DNA from: CAWATZ01 sp963784995
GTDB taxonomy: Bacteria > Planctomycetota > Planctomycetia > Gemmatales > Gemmataceae
DNA length: 64,000 nucleotides
NCBI GenBank assembly: GCA_963784995.1
Contig: CAWATZ010000003.1
Location: forward strand, 1,736,001 to 1,800,000
Direction of reading: 5' to 3'
The notes beneath the pieces were generated by a model. The model did no database searches and was not told the origin of the DNA. It saw only the letters and a program-made list of their open reading frames with translations. The translations under genes were made by a program, and so were the position numbers. Below, piece by piece: positions 51,044 to 61,551 of the stretch. Within the stretch, counting starts at the first letter, position 1; every line of letters begins with the position of its first letter.

Positions 51044-53587
51044 CTACACCCCCAGCCGATGCAGTGCCTCATACGCATCGGGCACCAGTGGGTTGCCGTC
51101 ATAGCCGGTCACCTGCTTGTAGAACTTCACCGCCCGCGCCCGGTCGCCCAGCTGCTCGTGGGCCTGGGCGATCTTGTACCGCGTCTTGGCCCCGCTGCGG
51201 TGGCTCGCCAGAAAGTCCTGGTAACACGGGATCGCCAGGTCGGGCCGGCCCAGCTCCACGTACAGGTCCCCCAGCATCTGGCTGGCCACGTACCAGGCGT
51301 CCTCGTCCTCACTGGACGCAAACTTCTCCGGCTTGGGGTTGCGGATCTCCTCCAGGTCCGCCAGCGCCTCGTTGCGTTCGCCCAGCTTCAGCCGCACCCG
51401 CGCCTGCAGCAGCTTCGCCTGCCGGCTCTCGGGACGGATGATCAGCGCTAACTGGATCAGGTGCGCGGCCACGTCCCACCATTCCACGGTGTTGTACTGC
51501 GGCTTGTCCAGGATTGTCTGCGTCTTGCTGATGCAGTAGGCCACGTCAAAGCCGTCGCGGACCCGCTCAAGCCGTTCGCGCAACTGCTCCGGCGTCACCG
51601 AGTAGTAATAGCGATCCTTGCGCTCCAGCAGGTCCTTGTCCCTGCCGTTGTATTGCAGGGCCATGTCGGTGAAGCGCAGACCGGAGAGGACGTCGCCGTT
51701 GCGTTCGCACAGGTCGGCCAGGGTGCGCAGCGTCTCGATGCCGCTCGATGGGCTTTCCAGGAAAAGCCGGTAGTCCTCGATGGCCGAGTCCAGGTCGCCG
51801 CGCGACTGGGCGGCCTCGGCCAGCAGCTTGACCACCATGAAATAGACCTGGGCCTCGCTTTCAGGCAAATTCTTGTGACCGACGCTCCGGCCGGCGCGCT
51901 TGGCCAGCTCGTAGTTGCGCAGCGCTCCTTCCACGTTGCCGTTGCGCTGGTGGGCCTGGGCGATCTGCACGAACAGGCTGGGACCGCAGGCCGGCAAGCC
52001 GTGAGCCGCCATGCGCAGAAACTCGCCGCCGCGCTGCCAGCGTTCGTTGTCGTTGATCAGGGCCAGGCCCAGGTCCTGAACGTAAAGGTGGTCAAAGCGC
52101 GGCGGCGGTTGCGGCGGCCGGGAGAAGAGCGGCAGCGCACCGCTGCTGGCGGGGGCCGGCGCGGGCTCCGGCTCGGCGGCCCAGGTCTCGGCCTCGGCGA
52201 AGTATTCTCCCTCGGTCAGGTCGTGGTACACCTCCCGCTTCAGGTCCCAGGCCATCTGATCGTCCCGTTGCTCGGCCAGGCGGCGCTCGACGGCGGCGAT
52301 CGCTTCCATGCGCCGGCCGGGCATGCCCAGCTGCGGCAGGCCGACGCGCTTGCGCAGCTCCTCGTGCAGCCGCAGGGCCAGCTGCCAGGCGTCCAGGAGG
52401 ATCTTCTGCCGGTTGGAGCTGTGCCTGCCGAAATGGATCGGGTCCAGGACGTGTTCCAGGTGCACGGCAGCTTGATCGTAGTCCCGGGCGTGAGTGCAGG
52501 CCACCGCCTGCCAGTAGGCCGCCGCCGGTTTCAGCTGCGGCCGCTGGCTGACGACGAGGGTCAGCAGGCTTTGGGCCTCGGCCATCTGCTCCGGCCCCGG
52601 TCTGCCCTGGGTCAGCAGACCGCCGGCCCGCTCCAGGCACAGGTCGAGATCGACCAGGGCGAGGGTCTGCGGGTCTTGCTTGAGCTGCTCCAGGTTGAGG
52701 GAGCGATGCACTTCCCAGAACTTGTCGCGGGCCAGGCTGTTGGCCGGGTCCAGCTGCAGGGCCCGGCGAAGGGCCTGCAGCGCCTGCCGTTGCCGGCCGC
52801 CGCGGATGTGGCTCATGCCGCGGAAGACGTACTTCAGCACTCGCAGAGCAGGAAGGATGCGCATGGTGTAGATCAGGTAAAGGCCCAGCGGAACGACGAT
52901 GCCGATCGAACGGAGATAGCCCGGCGGGGCGTGGACGGATTGCTCAATGGTGGGGGTGAGGATGATGAGCCCCACGGCCAGGGCGGAACACAGGGCGCCG
53001 CTCTCGATCTCCGTTTCCTCCTCGCGTCCCGAGAAGCTGAGGACGTAGAAGAACGGCAGACCGAGCAGCAGCTGGATGGCGAAGAGGGTGGGGTCCTTGA
53101 GCATGGAGGTGGCGTCCGGTCGGGCCACCCACCAGAACAGCCCGGCCGCCAGGGCCCCGCCCGCCACCAGCACCACCGCCAGGCGAAGCAGCCGCTTGCG
53201 GACCAGCCGCAGCAGCACGAAGCCGACGCCCAGCAAGGCACCGCCGCCCAGCACCGGCAGGAGCAGCTCGGTCTGCGCCCCCTGGTGGATCAGGTACGTT
53301 CCCACTACAACCCCGCCCAGGATGCCGGCGTAAACCAGGGTGGGGCTCTCCAGCAGCAGGAACAGCAGGAAGATCAGCAGCCGGCCGCGAACCCGGTAGC
53401 CCTCGCGCAGCTTGGCGAAGCCGGCCACGGCCAGGGCCAGCACCAGGCCGATCAGCGGCGGGAGGTTGAACCGCAGCAGACCCTGGGAGTAAGTGTCCGG
53501 CGGCTCCACGCCCAGCTGCAAAGCGGCGTAGAGGATCAGGCCCAGGAACAGGCCCTTGAAAACGTACTCGATCTGCGGCCAGCGCAT
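51044..53587 (-). CDS. Large membrane protein with C-terminal TPR domain
   Basis: 847 residues from the ATG at 53587 (MRWPQIEYVFKGLFLG). The first ~250 residues hold about seven membrane segments (YVFKGLFLGLILYAALQLGV, LPPLIGLVLALAVAGFAKL, LLIFLLFLLLESPTLVYAGI, RLAVVLVAGGALAAGLFWWV, LQLLLGLPFFYVLSF). From about 257 to the end, TPR helices dominate (RQRQALQALRRALQLDPANS, AAYWQAVACTHARDYDQAAV, SLFVQIAQAHQRNGNVEGAL, LLQARVRLKLGERNEALADL, YKIAQAHEQLGDRARAVKFY). A Pro/Ala linker lies near 500. It likely assembles a complex at the cytoplasmic membrane; similar proteins are found in planctomycetes without an assigned role. Confidence 0.85.
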   Translation of the reverse strand: MRWPQIEYVFKGLFLGLILYAALQLGVEPPDTYSQGLLRFNLPPLIGLVLALAVAGFAKLREGYRVRGRLLIFLLFLLLESPTLVYAGILGGVVVGTYLIHQGAQTELLLPVLGGGALLGVGFVLLRLVRKRLLRLAVVLVAGGALAAGLFWWVARPDATSMLKDPTLFAIQLLLGLPFFYVLSFSGREEETEIESGALCSALAVGLIILTPTIEQSVHAPPGYLRSIGIVVPLGLYLIYTMRILPALRVLKYVFRGMSHIRGGRQRQALQALRRALQLDPANSLARDKFWEVHRSLNLEQLKQDPQTLALVDLDLCLERAGGLLTQGRPGPEQMAEAQSLLTLVVSQRPQLKPAAAYWQAVACTHARDYDQAAVHLEHVLDPIHFGRHSSNRQKILLDAWQLALRLHEELRKRVGLPQLGMPGRRMEAIAAVERRLAEQRDDQMAWDLKREVYHDLTEGEYFAEAETWAAEPEPAPAPASSGALPLFSRPPQPPPRFDHLYVQDLGLALINDNERWQRGGEFLRMAAHGLPACGPSLFVQIAQAHQRNGNVEGALRNYELAKRAGRSVGHKNLPESEAQVYFMVVKLLAEAAQSRGDLDSAIEDYRLFLESPSSGIETLRTLADLCERNGDVLSGLRFTDMALQYNGRDKDLLERKDRYYYSVTPEQLRERLERVRDGFDVAYCISKTQTILDKPQYNTVEWWDVAAHLIQLALIIRPESRQAKLLQARVRLKLGERNEALADLEEIRNPKPEKFASSEDEDAWYVASQMLGDLYVELGRPDLAIPCYQDFLASHRSGAKTRYKIAQAHEQLGDRARAVKFYKQVTGYDGNPLVPDAYEALHRLGV

Positions 53588-53726
53588 GGTCGGTGCTTGC
53601 CTCGGGATTGTCGAAACAGGTAACCGCCATTCAGGGTAGCGAGAAAACCGGTGGAGAGGAAGGGGTTCCGTTTTGAAGGGGTTTCGTTTATTGCGGCTCA
53701 GGAAGAAAAAGGCCGATGCTCCTCCC

Positions 53727-53833
53727 ACCCAGGGCGATGCCCTGGGCTATCGTGTTGCGCCCCTTCGGGGCGAAAGACAAGGTTTTCCGCCCCGAAGGGG
53801 CGCAACACGATAGCCCAGGGCATCGCCCTGGGT
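53727..53833. repeat. Long palindromic element, perfect 46-bp arms, CCCCTTCGGGG core
   Basis: Arms 53727-53772 and 53788-53833 are perfectly complementary around a 15-nt loop (aaagacaaggttttc). Arm blocks ccctgggctat and ccccttcgggg and the loop gaaagacaa parallel the element at 10709-10839. Confidence 0.92.
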
Positions 53834-53861
53834 CAGGGGCCGCGGCGGACTTTTTCTCGCC

Positions 53862-53908
53862 CCGCGCTCCGCTGCGCCGCTGCGCGGCTCCGCGTCGCGG
53901 CTAAACAA
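53862..53908. repeat. Dispersed repeat shared with the palindrome at 28923-29084
   Basis: ccgcgctccgctgcgccgc followed by gcggctccgcgtcgcggcta, ending acaa. The same two blocks occur at 29004-29056 separated by slightly different spacers. Here it abuts a different palindrome. Confidence 0.75.
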
Positions 53909-54049
53909 GAACCTCCCTTCCCCTCCCTGCGTAAGATAAGGGTGAAAAGGCGACCCCTGGCAATACTTGCCCTTGCTGAACAGTTGACGGTTCCCTAAAG
54001 CAACCAGATCCGGTAGGAACGTTCCGGGTCCTGGCGAGCGAATTGCACC

Positions 54050-55063
54050 ATGATTGAAGTCAAGAACCTGACCAAGTATTTCGGCCCAGTCCTGGCGGTC
54101 AACGACGTCAGCTTCCAGGTCGAGAAGAACGAGATCGTCGGCCTGCTCGGCAACAACGGCGCCGGCAAGACCACCATCATGCGCATCCTCACCACGTACC
54201 TGCCCGCCACCAGCGGCATCGCCCGCGTGGCCGGCTTCGACGTGATGAACGAGTCGATGGAGGTCCGCCAGCGCATCGGCTATCTGCCCGAGAGCATCCC
54301 GCTCTACGGCGAGATGCGCGTGGAGGAGTACCTCCATTACCGGGCCCGCCTCAAGGGGGTCGATCGCCGGCTGAGGCCGCAGCAGGTGGCGGCCTGCCTG
54401 GAGCGCTGTCACGTCAAGGAGGTGGCCCGCCGACTGCTGGGCACCCTGTCGAAGGGCTATCGCCAGCGCGTTGGCCTGGCCGACACCATGCTTCACGACC
54501 CGCCCATCCTGATCCTGGACGAGCCGACCGACGGCCTCGATCCGGAACAGAAGGCCGCCACGCTGGGCATGCTCAAGGAACTGGGCCAGACGCACACCAT
54601 CATGCTGTCGTCGCACCTGCTGACCGAGGTGGAAGCGATCGTGCAGCGCGTCCTGATCATCCGCCGGGGCCACCTGGCCCTGGCCCGGAAGCTGTCGGAG
54701 CTGGAATCCGACGACGTGGTGGTGGCCGAGGTGCGCGGTCCGGTGGACCAGATCGTCAGCCAGCTGCGGAACCTCGAGGCGGTCAGCCAGCTGACCACCC
54801 GGGACCTGGGCGACGGCTGGACCGCCTTCGAGATCCGCGCCCAGCAGAAGCGCGACCTGCGGGAGCCGGTCTTCCACTGCATTGCCCGCGGCGGCCACAG
54901 CATGCGGCGGCTGGACGTGCGCCGGCGGACCTTGCAGGACCGCTGGAACGAGATCAACAACTGGGACGACGTCAAGATGCGGGCCATGAGCCCCGCCCGG
55001 GAGCCGGCCCGCGTTGAGTCCGGTCCCACTCCGCCATCTCCTCACGTGACCAGCCCCAGTTGA
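54050..55063 (+). CDS. ABC transporter ATP-binding protein (GldA-like)
   Basis: 337 residues. Walker A GLLGNNGAGKTTIMRILTTY, Q-loop region IGYLPESIPLYGEMRVEEYL, signature TLSKGYRQRVGLADTM (LSKGYRQR in place of LSGGQ), Walker B PILILDEPTDGLDP and the H-loop MLSSHLLTEVEAI are all present. A C-terminal ~80-residue domain (ARKLSELESDDVVVAEVRGP) is typical of the GldA/CcmA subclass. It powers the exporter formed with the next three genes; in Bacteroidetes the GldAFG set is linked to gliding, in planctomycetes its cargo is unknown. The permease gene starts 71 bp after the stop. Confidence 0.94.
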   Translation: MIEVKNLTKYFGPVLAVNDVSFQVEKNEIVGLLGNNGAGKTTIMRILTTYLPATSGIARVAGFDVMNESMEVRQRIGYLPESIPLYGEMRVEEYLHYRARLKGVDRRLRPQQVAACLERCHVKEVARRLLGTLSKGYRQRVGLADTMLHDPPILILDEPTDGLDPEQKAATLGMLKELGQTHTIMLSSHLLTEVEAIVQRVLIIRRGHLALARKLSELESDDVVVAEVRGPVDQIVSQLRNLEAVSQLTTRDLGDGWTAFEIRAQQKRDLREPVFHCIARGGHSMRRLDVRRRTLQDRWNEINNWDDVKMRAMSPAREPARVESGPTPPSPHVTSPS

Positions 55064-55134
55064 AGCAAGCAGTCGGCAAGCCGGTGAACGCTCCCCGCTC
55101 CGGGGGCGTTCGCGTTTGCTGGGAGGAAAGGGAA

Positions 55135-56727
55135 ATGTCGGTCAAGGCAATTGTCGAATCACCCCACGAACGTCCGCGGACCCCGCCCGAGGAGCCCCTC
55201 GGCCCCTCGGAAATCCGCCAGGACGACCTGTCCGTCAGCCGCTCCATCGGCCTGGTGGCCGCCTGCCTGGTGCTGCTGGGCGGCCTGATCATCGTGGTCA
55301 ACTGGTCGGGCCGAACCACGGCGATCGGTCCCGGCGTGGCCTCGATCATGCTGGTACTCGGGTTGCTGGGCCTGCTCTTTCATGCTTCGGTGGATCGGGA
55401 ACTGGAGTTCCGGCAGATCTATCGCGTCCTGGGCTGGGCCATGCTGGTCGTTGGCGCCTTCCTCTCCTTTCTTCCCTACCCCAAGAACGCCGGGGACATG
55501 TTCTCCACGGGCTATCTCCTGATGGCGGTGGGGCTGCTGTTCCAGATCGCTCCGCTGCGGAACGAAACGGACCCCTACTGGCGCAACGCGACCCAGTGGA
55601 TCCTGGGAGGGGCCGGCGGGATCATGGCCGTGTTCGGTCTGCTGGGCGGCTTCTGGTTCGCCGACTCGAACAAGGACTTTCTGCTGCCCATCGGGCTTCT
55701 GGTGGCGGTGCTGGGCCTGGTCTACCTGGTGGCTTGCGTGGTCAGCAAGGGCATCAGCGACAACCTGAGCTATCGGGTCGGCCTGGGCATCGGCGCCCTG
55801 GGCCTGCTGGTCTTCGTCCTGGCCCTGGTCCGTTCGCTGTGGCCAGGCCTGTTCCGTTCCGGACCCAGCAGTTTCCTGCTCCCCTGGGGCATCCTGCTGC
55901 TTGGCATGGGCCTGTGTTACCTCCTCGTCTCGGTTGGCTTGATCTCGGAAAGCCGGCTGGTAGCCATGACCCGGCGCGAGCTCGGCGCCTTCTTCTACTC
56001 GCCCCTGGCCTACCTGGTCCTGCTGGGCGTCGTCGTCTGTCAGTGGGTCGATTACGTCGCGGCACTCGGTGAACTCCTTCGCGACCGGAGTTCCCAGGAG
56101 CCGATCGTGGGCATCTTCCTCTTTGGGATTGCCCCTGTCTTTTTCGTGATGTTCGCCGTCCCGGCCCTGACCATGCGGTTGCTCAGCGAGGAGCGCCGGA
56201 CCGGCACCCTGGAGGTCACCTTGACCACGCCGGTCAACGACGTCCACATTGTCCTGAGCAAGTTCTTTGCCGCCTGGCTGATGTATCTGCTGCTGTGGGT
56301 CCCCCTGGGACTGTACCTGATCGCTTTCCGCATTGGTGTGAACAAGGATTTCGACTATCGCCCGGTCCTGGGCTTCTCACTCACGGCGATGGTGATGGGC
56401 GCGATGTTCGTCAGCATGGGCTTGTTCTTCTCCAGCCTGACCCGCAACCAGGTCATCAGCGGGGTGATGTCCTTCGCGGGGATGTTAGTGCTGACCATGA
56501 TCTTCATTTTCAAGCAAATCCTGGCTGCGCCCCAGGATGCGATGAGGGGACTTCCGACCCCGGAGAACGGCTGGGTCGTGGTCCTCAGACACGTATCCTA
56601 CCTCGACCTGTGGCGGGACACCGTCCAGGGACAGATTCTGTTGCGCCAGTTCGTGTTTCCGGTAACCGTGACGATCCTGTGGCTCTTCCTGACGACCAAG
56701 GTCCTGGAGGCGCGCAAGTGGCTGTGA
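55135..56727 (+). CDS. ABC-2 type permease with extra N-terminal membrane domain (GldF-like)
   Basis: 530 residues from the ATG at 55135 behind GGGAGGAAAGG. A cytoplasmic N-terminus (PHERPRTPPEEPLGPSEI) precedes about seven membrane segments (residues 40-265) that are not part of the usual ABC-2 fold. From about 278 the ABC-2 permease begins: AMTRRELGAFFYSPLAYLVL, FFVMFAVPALTMRLLSEERR, TGTLEVTLTTPVNDVHIVLS, WLMYLLLWVPLGLYLIAF, SMGLFFSSLTRNQVISGVMS. The segment EERRTGTLE is the family's hallmark. Fused extra membrane part is common in planctomycete homologues. Second gene of the operon. Confidence 0.92.
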   Translation: MSVKAIVESPHERPRTPPEEPLGPSEIRQDDLSVSRSIGLVAACLVLLGGLIIVVNWSGRTTAIGPGVASIMLVLGLLGLLFHASVDRELEFRQIYRVLGWAMLVVGAFLSFLPYPKNAGDMFSTGYLLMAVGLLFQIAPLRNETDPYWRNATQWILGGAGGIMAVFGLLGGFWFADSNKDFLLPIGLLVAVLGLVYLVACVVSKGISDNLSYRVGLGIGALGLLVFVLALVRSLWPGLFRSGPSSFLLPWGILLLGMGLCYLLVSVGLISESRLVAMTRRELGAFFYSPLAYLVLLGVVVCQWVDYVAALGELLRDRSSQEPIVGIFLFGIAPVFFVMFAVPALTMRLLSEERRTGTLEVTLTTPVNDVHIVLSKFFAAWLMYLLLWVPLGLYLIAFRIGVNKDFDYRPVLGFSLTAMVMGAMFVSMGLFFSSLTRNQVISGVMSFAGMLVLTMIFIFKQILAAPQDAMRGLPTPENGWVVVLRHVSYLDLWRDTVQGQILLRQFVFPVTVTILWLFLTTKVLEARKWL

Positions 56728-56767
56728 GCCCCAACCCCCAAGGCCCCTGGAAAGGACGAACGCACCC

Positions 56768-58882
56768 ATGACCAGCAACCAACCGACCGCTGCTCCCGTA
56801 CCGCCCTCTCCGCCGCTGCCGCTGGGATTGGAGGCCCTGGCTCGTCACCCCGCGCAAGTGGCCTATGGCCTGCTGGTGCTGGCCGCTCTGCTGGCGATCA
56901 TCCCCATTATCATGTCGCTCAAGTACGGTTCCAGCGTCGTCTGGATCAGCGTCTGGGGTGGAGCGCTGGCCGGCTGCTGCGCCCTGGCCGCTCTGGTCTT
57001 GCTGTCCCCCCCAGGCGGCGGACCGTTGACGGGCACGGATCGGTTTCGGCTGGTGCTCTTGACCCTGGGCGGGGTGTGCGGCTTGCTCACGGCCCTGCTC
57101 GGCCTGCTCCTGCCGTTCACCCTTGGCTACCGCGACACGTTTGTCGGCGGCCTGGTCGAGTGGCACAAGAAACCCCTGCTGCTGGTCGAGGTGGGCGCGG
57201 CACTGCTGGGCGGCCTGGTCCTGATGTTCCTCAGCCTGCAACTGGCCCGCGGACTGGAGCACAGCCGGGCCGTCCTCCGCCGCCTGCTGTACGGGTACAA
57301 TGCCGTCCTCAGCACGCTGCTGCTGGTGATCGTCCTGCTGCTCGTCAACGTCCTCTCGTTTGTCCGCTTGCCTCCCTTTGAGGTCATGAGCAAGACCTTC
57401 GACTGGACTTACAGCCGGCAATTCAGCCTCAACGACAGTTTTGCCAAGTTGCTGGAAAGCGAAAGCGTCAAGAAGGAGCCCATCCACGTCTACGCGATCA
57501 CCGCGGGCGGTATTCCCATGCTCCGGGACGATCTGGAACGACTGCTGGCGAACTGTCGTAACGTCAATCCCAAGCTGACCTACACCTTTCTGTCACGCGA
57601 CGCCAACGTCAAGGAAGTGCAGGACCTGATGGACAAATACACGATTCCCGAGCCGAACGGCCTGCTGGTCGTCTTCGGGGAGGAGAGCGGCAAACCGGCG
57701 ACGGAGTTCATCAATCGCCGGGACCTGGGACTGATTCCCTTCGACGTGGGTGACGGGCGGGTGGGTCTGACCCGGTTCGCGGGCGAAAGCGCCCTGTACA
57801 AGGCCATCGACTTTCTGTCCCAGGGCAAGAACAAGCCAGTGATTTACTTCACCCAGGGCAACGGCGAACTGGAGATCACCCACCCCGTGGATCGCGAGCA
57901 AGGTCCCAACAGCATCTCCAAAGTGTTCGACAACATGAGCCAGGGGAACTATACGCCCAGGGAGCTTCGCTACGACGGCACCGAGAAACCCGATCAGCTG
58001 GCCCGCCGGCTCCTGGAGGAGGCGAGTGTGGTCGTGGTCGCCCGGCCGACCCGGCCGCTGCCGTCCGAACTGGTCAGTGCCCTGCGCGAGTACGTCAAGG
58101 GCGCGGGCAATCGCAAGGGCAAGCTGTTGCTCCTGTTCGACGTGGTGACCGACCAGAAGGGAAAGATGATCGAGACGGGTCTGGAACCGCTCGTGGCCGA
58201 GTACAAGATCAAGGTCAACGACGACCGGGTGATCTCCCCCCTGGTGAGGAACCCCCGCTTGGCCCCCGCCATCTTCGACTCGAAAAGCACCAACCCGATC
58301 GCCCAGAGCTTCCGCCAGGGAGGCATTGAATTCTATTTTCCCATGCTCGATGCCCGGTCGCTGGAGATCCTGCCCGGCGGACCGGCGGCGAGTTCCATTC
58401 GCGCGGAGCCCCTCCTGCTTGTGGCCCCGGATGCACGCCCCTGGGGCGAGACAAACCTCAGTGCCAACCCGTCCGCTCTTGTCAGGGAGTGGCGGGCGAG
58501 CGGCGGTCAGAACCCCAAATCGTCGGCGAAACCGCTGGTGGTGGCGGCCACCGTGTCCGAATCGGCTTCCCCCCGCAATCCGATGGACCCCCACGCTGCC
58601 ATGACCGAGAACCAGAAGCCGGTCCTGGTCGTCTTTGGCGACTCCACCTGGCTGGCCGATCCCAACTTCGAGGGCGATGCCTGGAGCCTGTTCAACAGTT
58701 GCCTGGTCTGGCTTCGCGAACGACCCGACACGGGTGTCAAGATTGAACCCAAGAGACCTGAGTTCTTCACGCCCAGCGTTCCTCCTGATGGCGGCCTGCG
58801 TCTGGTCTTGCTGCCGGGCGCCTTGATGGTGCTGAGCATCATCGGTCTGGGCGTCGGCGTCTGGGTAGTCCGGCGACGCTGA
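56768..58882 (+). CDS. GldG-like ABC transporter accessory protein
   Basis: 704 residues. Six or so N-terminal membrane segments (residues 30-205; QVAYGLLVLAALLAIIPIIM, FRLVLLTLGGVCGLLTALLG, AVLSTLLLVIVLLLVNVLSF), then the large extracytoplasmic GldG domain: FDWTYSRQFSLNDSFAKLLE, PIHVYAITAGGIPMLRDDLE, EPNGLLVVFGEESGKPATEF, LSQGKNKPVIYFTQGNGELE, VVVVARPTRPLPSELVSALR, PVLVVFGDSTWLADPNFEGD, and a C-terminal membrane helix (LVLLPGALMVLSIIGLGVGV). Begins 40 bp after the permease and is followed 27 bp later by the DUF4340 gene, so all four form one operon. Confidence 0.92.
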   Translation: MTSNQPTAAPVPPSPPLPLGLEALARHPAQVAYGLLVLAALLAIIPIIMSLKYGSSVVWISVWGGALAGCCALAALVLLSPPGGGPLTGTDRFRLVLLTLGGVCGLLTALLGLLLPFTLGYRDTFVGGLVEWHKKPLLLVEVGAALLGGLVLMFLSLQLARGLEHSRAVLRRLLYGYNAVLSTLLLVIVLLLVNVLSFVRLPPFEVMSKTFDWTYSRQFSLNDSFAKLLESESVKKEPIHVYAITAGGIPMLRDDLERLLANCRNVNPKLTYTFLSRDANVKEVQDLMDKYTIPEPNGLLVVFGEESGKPATEFINRRDLGLIPFDVGDGRVGLTRFAGESALYKAIDFLSQGKNKPVIYFTQGNGELEITHPVDREQGPNSISKVFDNMSQGNYTPRELRYDGTEKPDQLARRLLEEASVVVVARPTRPLPSELVSALREYVKGAGNRKGKLLLLFDVVTDQKGKMIETGLEPLVAEYKIKVNDDRVISPLVRNPRLAPAIFDSKSTNPIAQSFRQGGIEFYFPMLDARSLEILPGGPAASSIRAEPLLLVAPDARPWGETNLSANPSALVREWRASGGQNPKSSAKPLVVAATVSESASPRNPMDPHAAMTENQKPVLVVFGDSTWLADPNFEGDAWSLFNSCLVWLRERPDTGVKIEPKRPEFFTPSVPPDGGLRLVLLPGALMVLSIIGLGVGVWVVRRR

Positions 58883-58909
58883 TCGCAATAACCCGAGAGA
58901 ACTCCAGCC

Positions 58910-61528
58910 ATGAGTTTCAAAACGACTTACGTCCTGTTCGGCATCCTCGGCGTGGTCCTGGTCGTGTTCGCCGTGACCCTCTGGCTGAACCCGCTGCCGC
59001 CGGACCTCTCCGAGTTTGTCCTGCCCAGTCTGCACGACCCGGCCCACAAGGCCGATCCCAGCGACGTCACCGAGGTGACCCTGGAGCGCAATCGGCCCAC
59101 CGAGGAAAAGTGGGTCTTTGTCAAGGACGAGAAAACCAACCTGTGGCGCATTACCGAACCGCGAGAGCTGCGGGCGGATCAGGCCGCCGTCAACGGTCTG
59201 GTGAGCCAGGTGTTCCAGGCGCGCAGGGCCAGCAATGCGGACAAACCGCGCAAGCGCGATGACGTCGGACTGGCACCCGCGGCCGAGGTGGTCGTCCTCA
59301 AACTGAAAAACGGCAAGACCCTTCGGCTCGAAGTGGGCAACTCCTCCGGCGGCACCGCGGACGCTGTCACCTACGTGGGTTCCTCCGACTTGCCCAAGGA
59401 GATCCTCGCGGTCGCCAAGAGTTCGCTGGACGACCTGAAGCGCAACCTGAAGGCTTATCGCGACCGCAACCCCCTGACCGCCCGGGAGGGCGACATTCAG
59501 TCGGTAACCCTCGTCGAGGAGAAGGCCGGCAAGCCCGTGCAGCCACTCGTGGAGTTGGAGAGACGCGACACCCGCTGGTACTACGCCAAGCCCTTCATCG
59601 GAGACGCCGAGCGGGACAGCGACCCCACCGCCCCGAGTCTGCCGGCGGCCACCGCCCCGACCAGCGTGCAGACCCTGCTCAGCGACCTGACCAACCTCCG
59701 CATCGATTATCGCTCCGAGGAGAAAAACGATTTCGTCGCCGACAACGTCATCGCGACCTGGCCAAATACAACCTGGGCGACAAGGACCCGATCCTGAAGA
59801 TCCAGGTCAAGGTGGTTGACGAGATCAGCAAGACCATCAAGGAGGGCAAGGAAGAAAAGTCCGAGAAGACCGCCACGATCACCCTGCTGGTCGGCGTTGG
59901 CAAGAAGGTCGAGGACAAGGAGTTCAAGACCGAGAAGTATTACGCTCGCCGGGAAGGCGAGAAGGATGTCGTCATGATCCCGGCCAGGAACGTCGATAGC
60001 CTGCTCAAGCTGGTGCAGCAGCCCGACGCCCTGCGCGATCGCCACCTGGTCCGCCTGGAGAGCAGCATGAAGCCGGATGCGCTGAACGTCACCTACAACC
60101 CCGCCAGACCGCCGCTGGAGTTCCGCCATCCCGACACAAAGCCGTGGCAACTGTGGCAGGGCGACAACGAGCAGAAGATCGATGAAGGCATGGTCACGGC
60201 GCTGATCACCATGCTCACCGAGCGCAACAAGAGCATCACCTTCCTCGATCCCAGGACCAAGGATTCCGAGGTCGGCCTGGACAAGCCGGGGGCCAGGGTG
60301 GAACTGTGGGTCGATGGCATCGCCAAGGAAGAGAAGAAGGAAGACAAGGACGAAAAGAAAGAGGACAAGGACAAGAAGGACGAGAAGGACAAGAAAGACA
60401 ACAAGAAGGATGCGTCAAAGGAGAAGAAGGACGACAAGCCGGCCAAGCCGAAGCTGAAGGCCCCGGCGAAGCCGACGGTCAAATTGACCTTCGCCTCCGC
60501 CGGCCGGATGGCCACGGACGTGGTGGTCAAGCGTGAGGTCCTCAGCGAGGAGCCGGAGAAGCCGCCGACGGTCACGCTGATGCGCGTGCCGGTGGTGATC
60601 TACGACCGGGTGACGGAAGGGCCGCTGGCGTACCTGGACAGGTCGCTGCCGAAGTTCAGCCCATCGGGCGAAGTGACCAGGGACGTGACCCAGCTGATTT
60701 ACGAGCAGGACGGCAAGGTGACGGAAGTGACCAAGGAGCGGGGGGACAACAAGCCGTGGAAGATCGTCAAGCCAACCGACCTGGCCGGCCGGGAGGCGAA
60801 CCCGCTGACCCTGTCGGTGCTGCTGGAGCACCTCAACCGGCTGAGGGCCGTCAAGCTGGTCGCCGACAAGGGCACTCCCGAGTATGAGAAAAAACTGAAG
60901 GAGTCCGGCCTCGAAACGCCCTCCGCCCGGGCGACCCTGATCGTGAGCCCGGAGGGCAAGCCGATCAAGTACGAGTACCTCTTCGGCAAGGAGGAGAGCC
61001 CGGGCTTCCTGTATGCCAAGCGGGGCAATAGCGACTTGATCTTCACCGTCCACAAGAGCGACATTGCTCCGTTCAAGGATGACCTGCTGACCAGGACGGT
61101 GTTCAAGTTTGAATCGGACAAGGTCAAGTCGGTCAAGCTGACCGGCTGGAAGAAGGTGACCGGCGTACAGACCACGCTGGAGGTGGAGAAGGACGGGAGC
61201 GGCTGGAAGATCAAGGCCCCCGAGGGGTTCAAGGTCGATTCCTCCAAGATCACCACTCTGGTCGATGGCCTGGCCAACCTGCAGCTGGAGAAGTACGTCT
61301 CGCACGGCAAGAAGCCTGCTCCCGATCAGGAGCTGGACGTTGCTGATCGGCGCGCTGCGGATCGAGATTGTCGTTGAGGGCGAGAAACAGCCGTACGTGC
61401 TGAACGTCGGCAAGGCGGAAGGCAACGGCTACCTGGCCACCAGCGACAAGCTGCCCGGCGACGTGTTCACGGTGCGCAAGGACCTGTTCGAGAAAGCGCT
61501 GACGGCGCCGGCGTACTTTGCACGGTGA
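58910..61528 (+). CDS. DUF4340 protein of the GldAFG-type operon, with two frameshifts
   Basis: About 872 residues when restored. N-terminal membrane anchor (FKTTYVLFGILGVVLVVFAV), then several DUF4340 units: VTEVTLERNRPTEEKWVFVK, LWRITEPRELRADQAAVNGL, and later LIYEQDGKVTEVTKERGDNK, PWKIVKPTDLAGREANPLTL. A base is missing near 59747-59749 (HRDLAKYNLGDKDPILKIQV continues in the next frame) and a compensating shift lies near 61338-61346, after which IGALRIEIVVEGEKQPYVLN and LEKALTAPAYFAR type sequence ends at 61528. A Lys/Glu/Asp-only linker of about 50 residues (60326-60450) separates two domains. DUF4340 genes usually follow GldG genes, as here. Confidence 0.88.
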
Positions 61529-61551
61529 GCCGTTTCGGGGTGGTGTTGTTC

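Larger units (their letters stand above)
53588..54049. other. Intergenic region with palindrome and dispersed repeat
   Basis: About 460 bp between divergent genes. It holds the palindromic element (53727-53833) and a repeat shared with 29004-29056. The rest must contain the promoters of the TPR gene and the ABC operon; none is obvious. Confidence 0.5.

Noticed and set aside
51461..53623. A 720-codon plus-strand frame
   Set aside because: Antisense to the TPR membrane protein; Gln/His/Gly-rich composition typical of a shadow frame.
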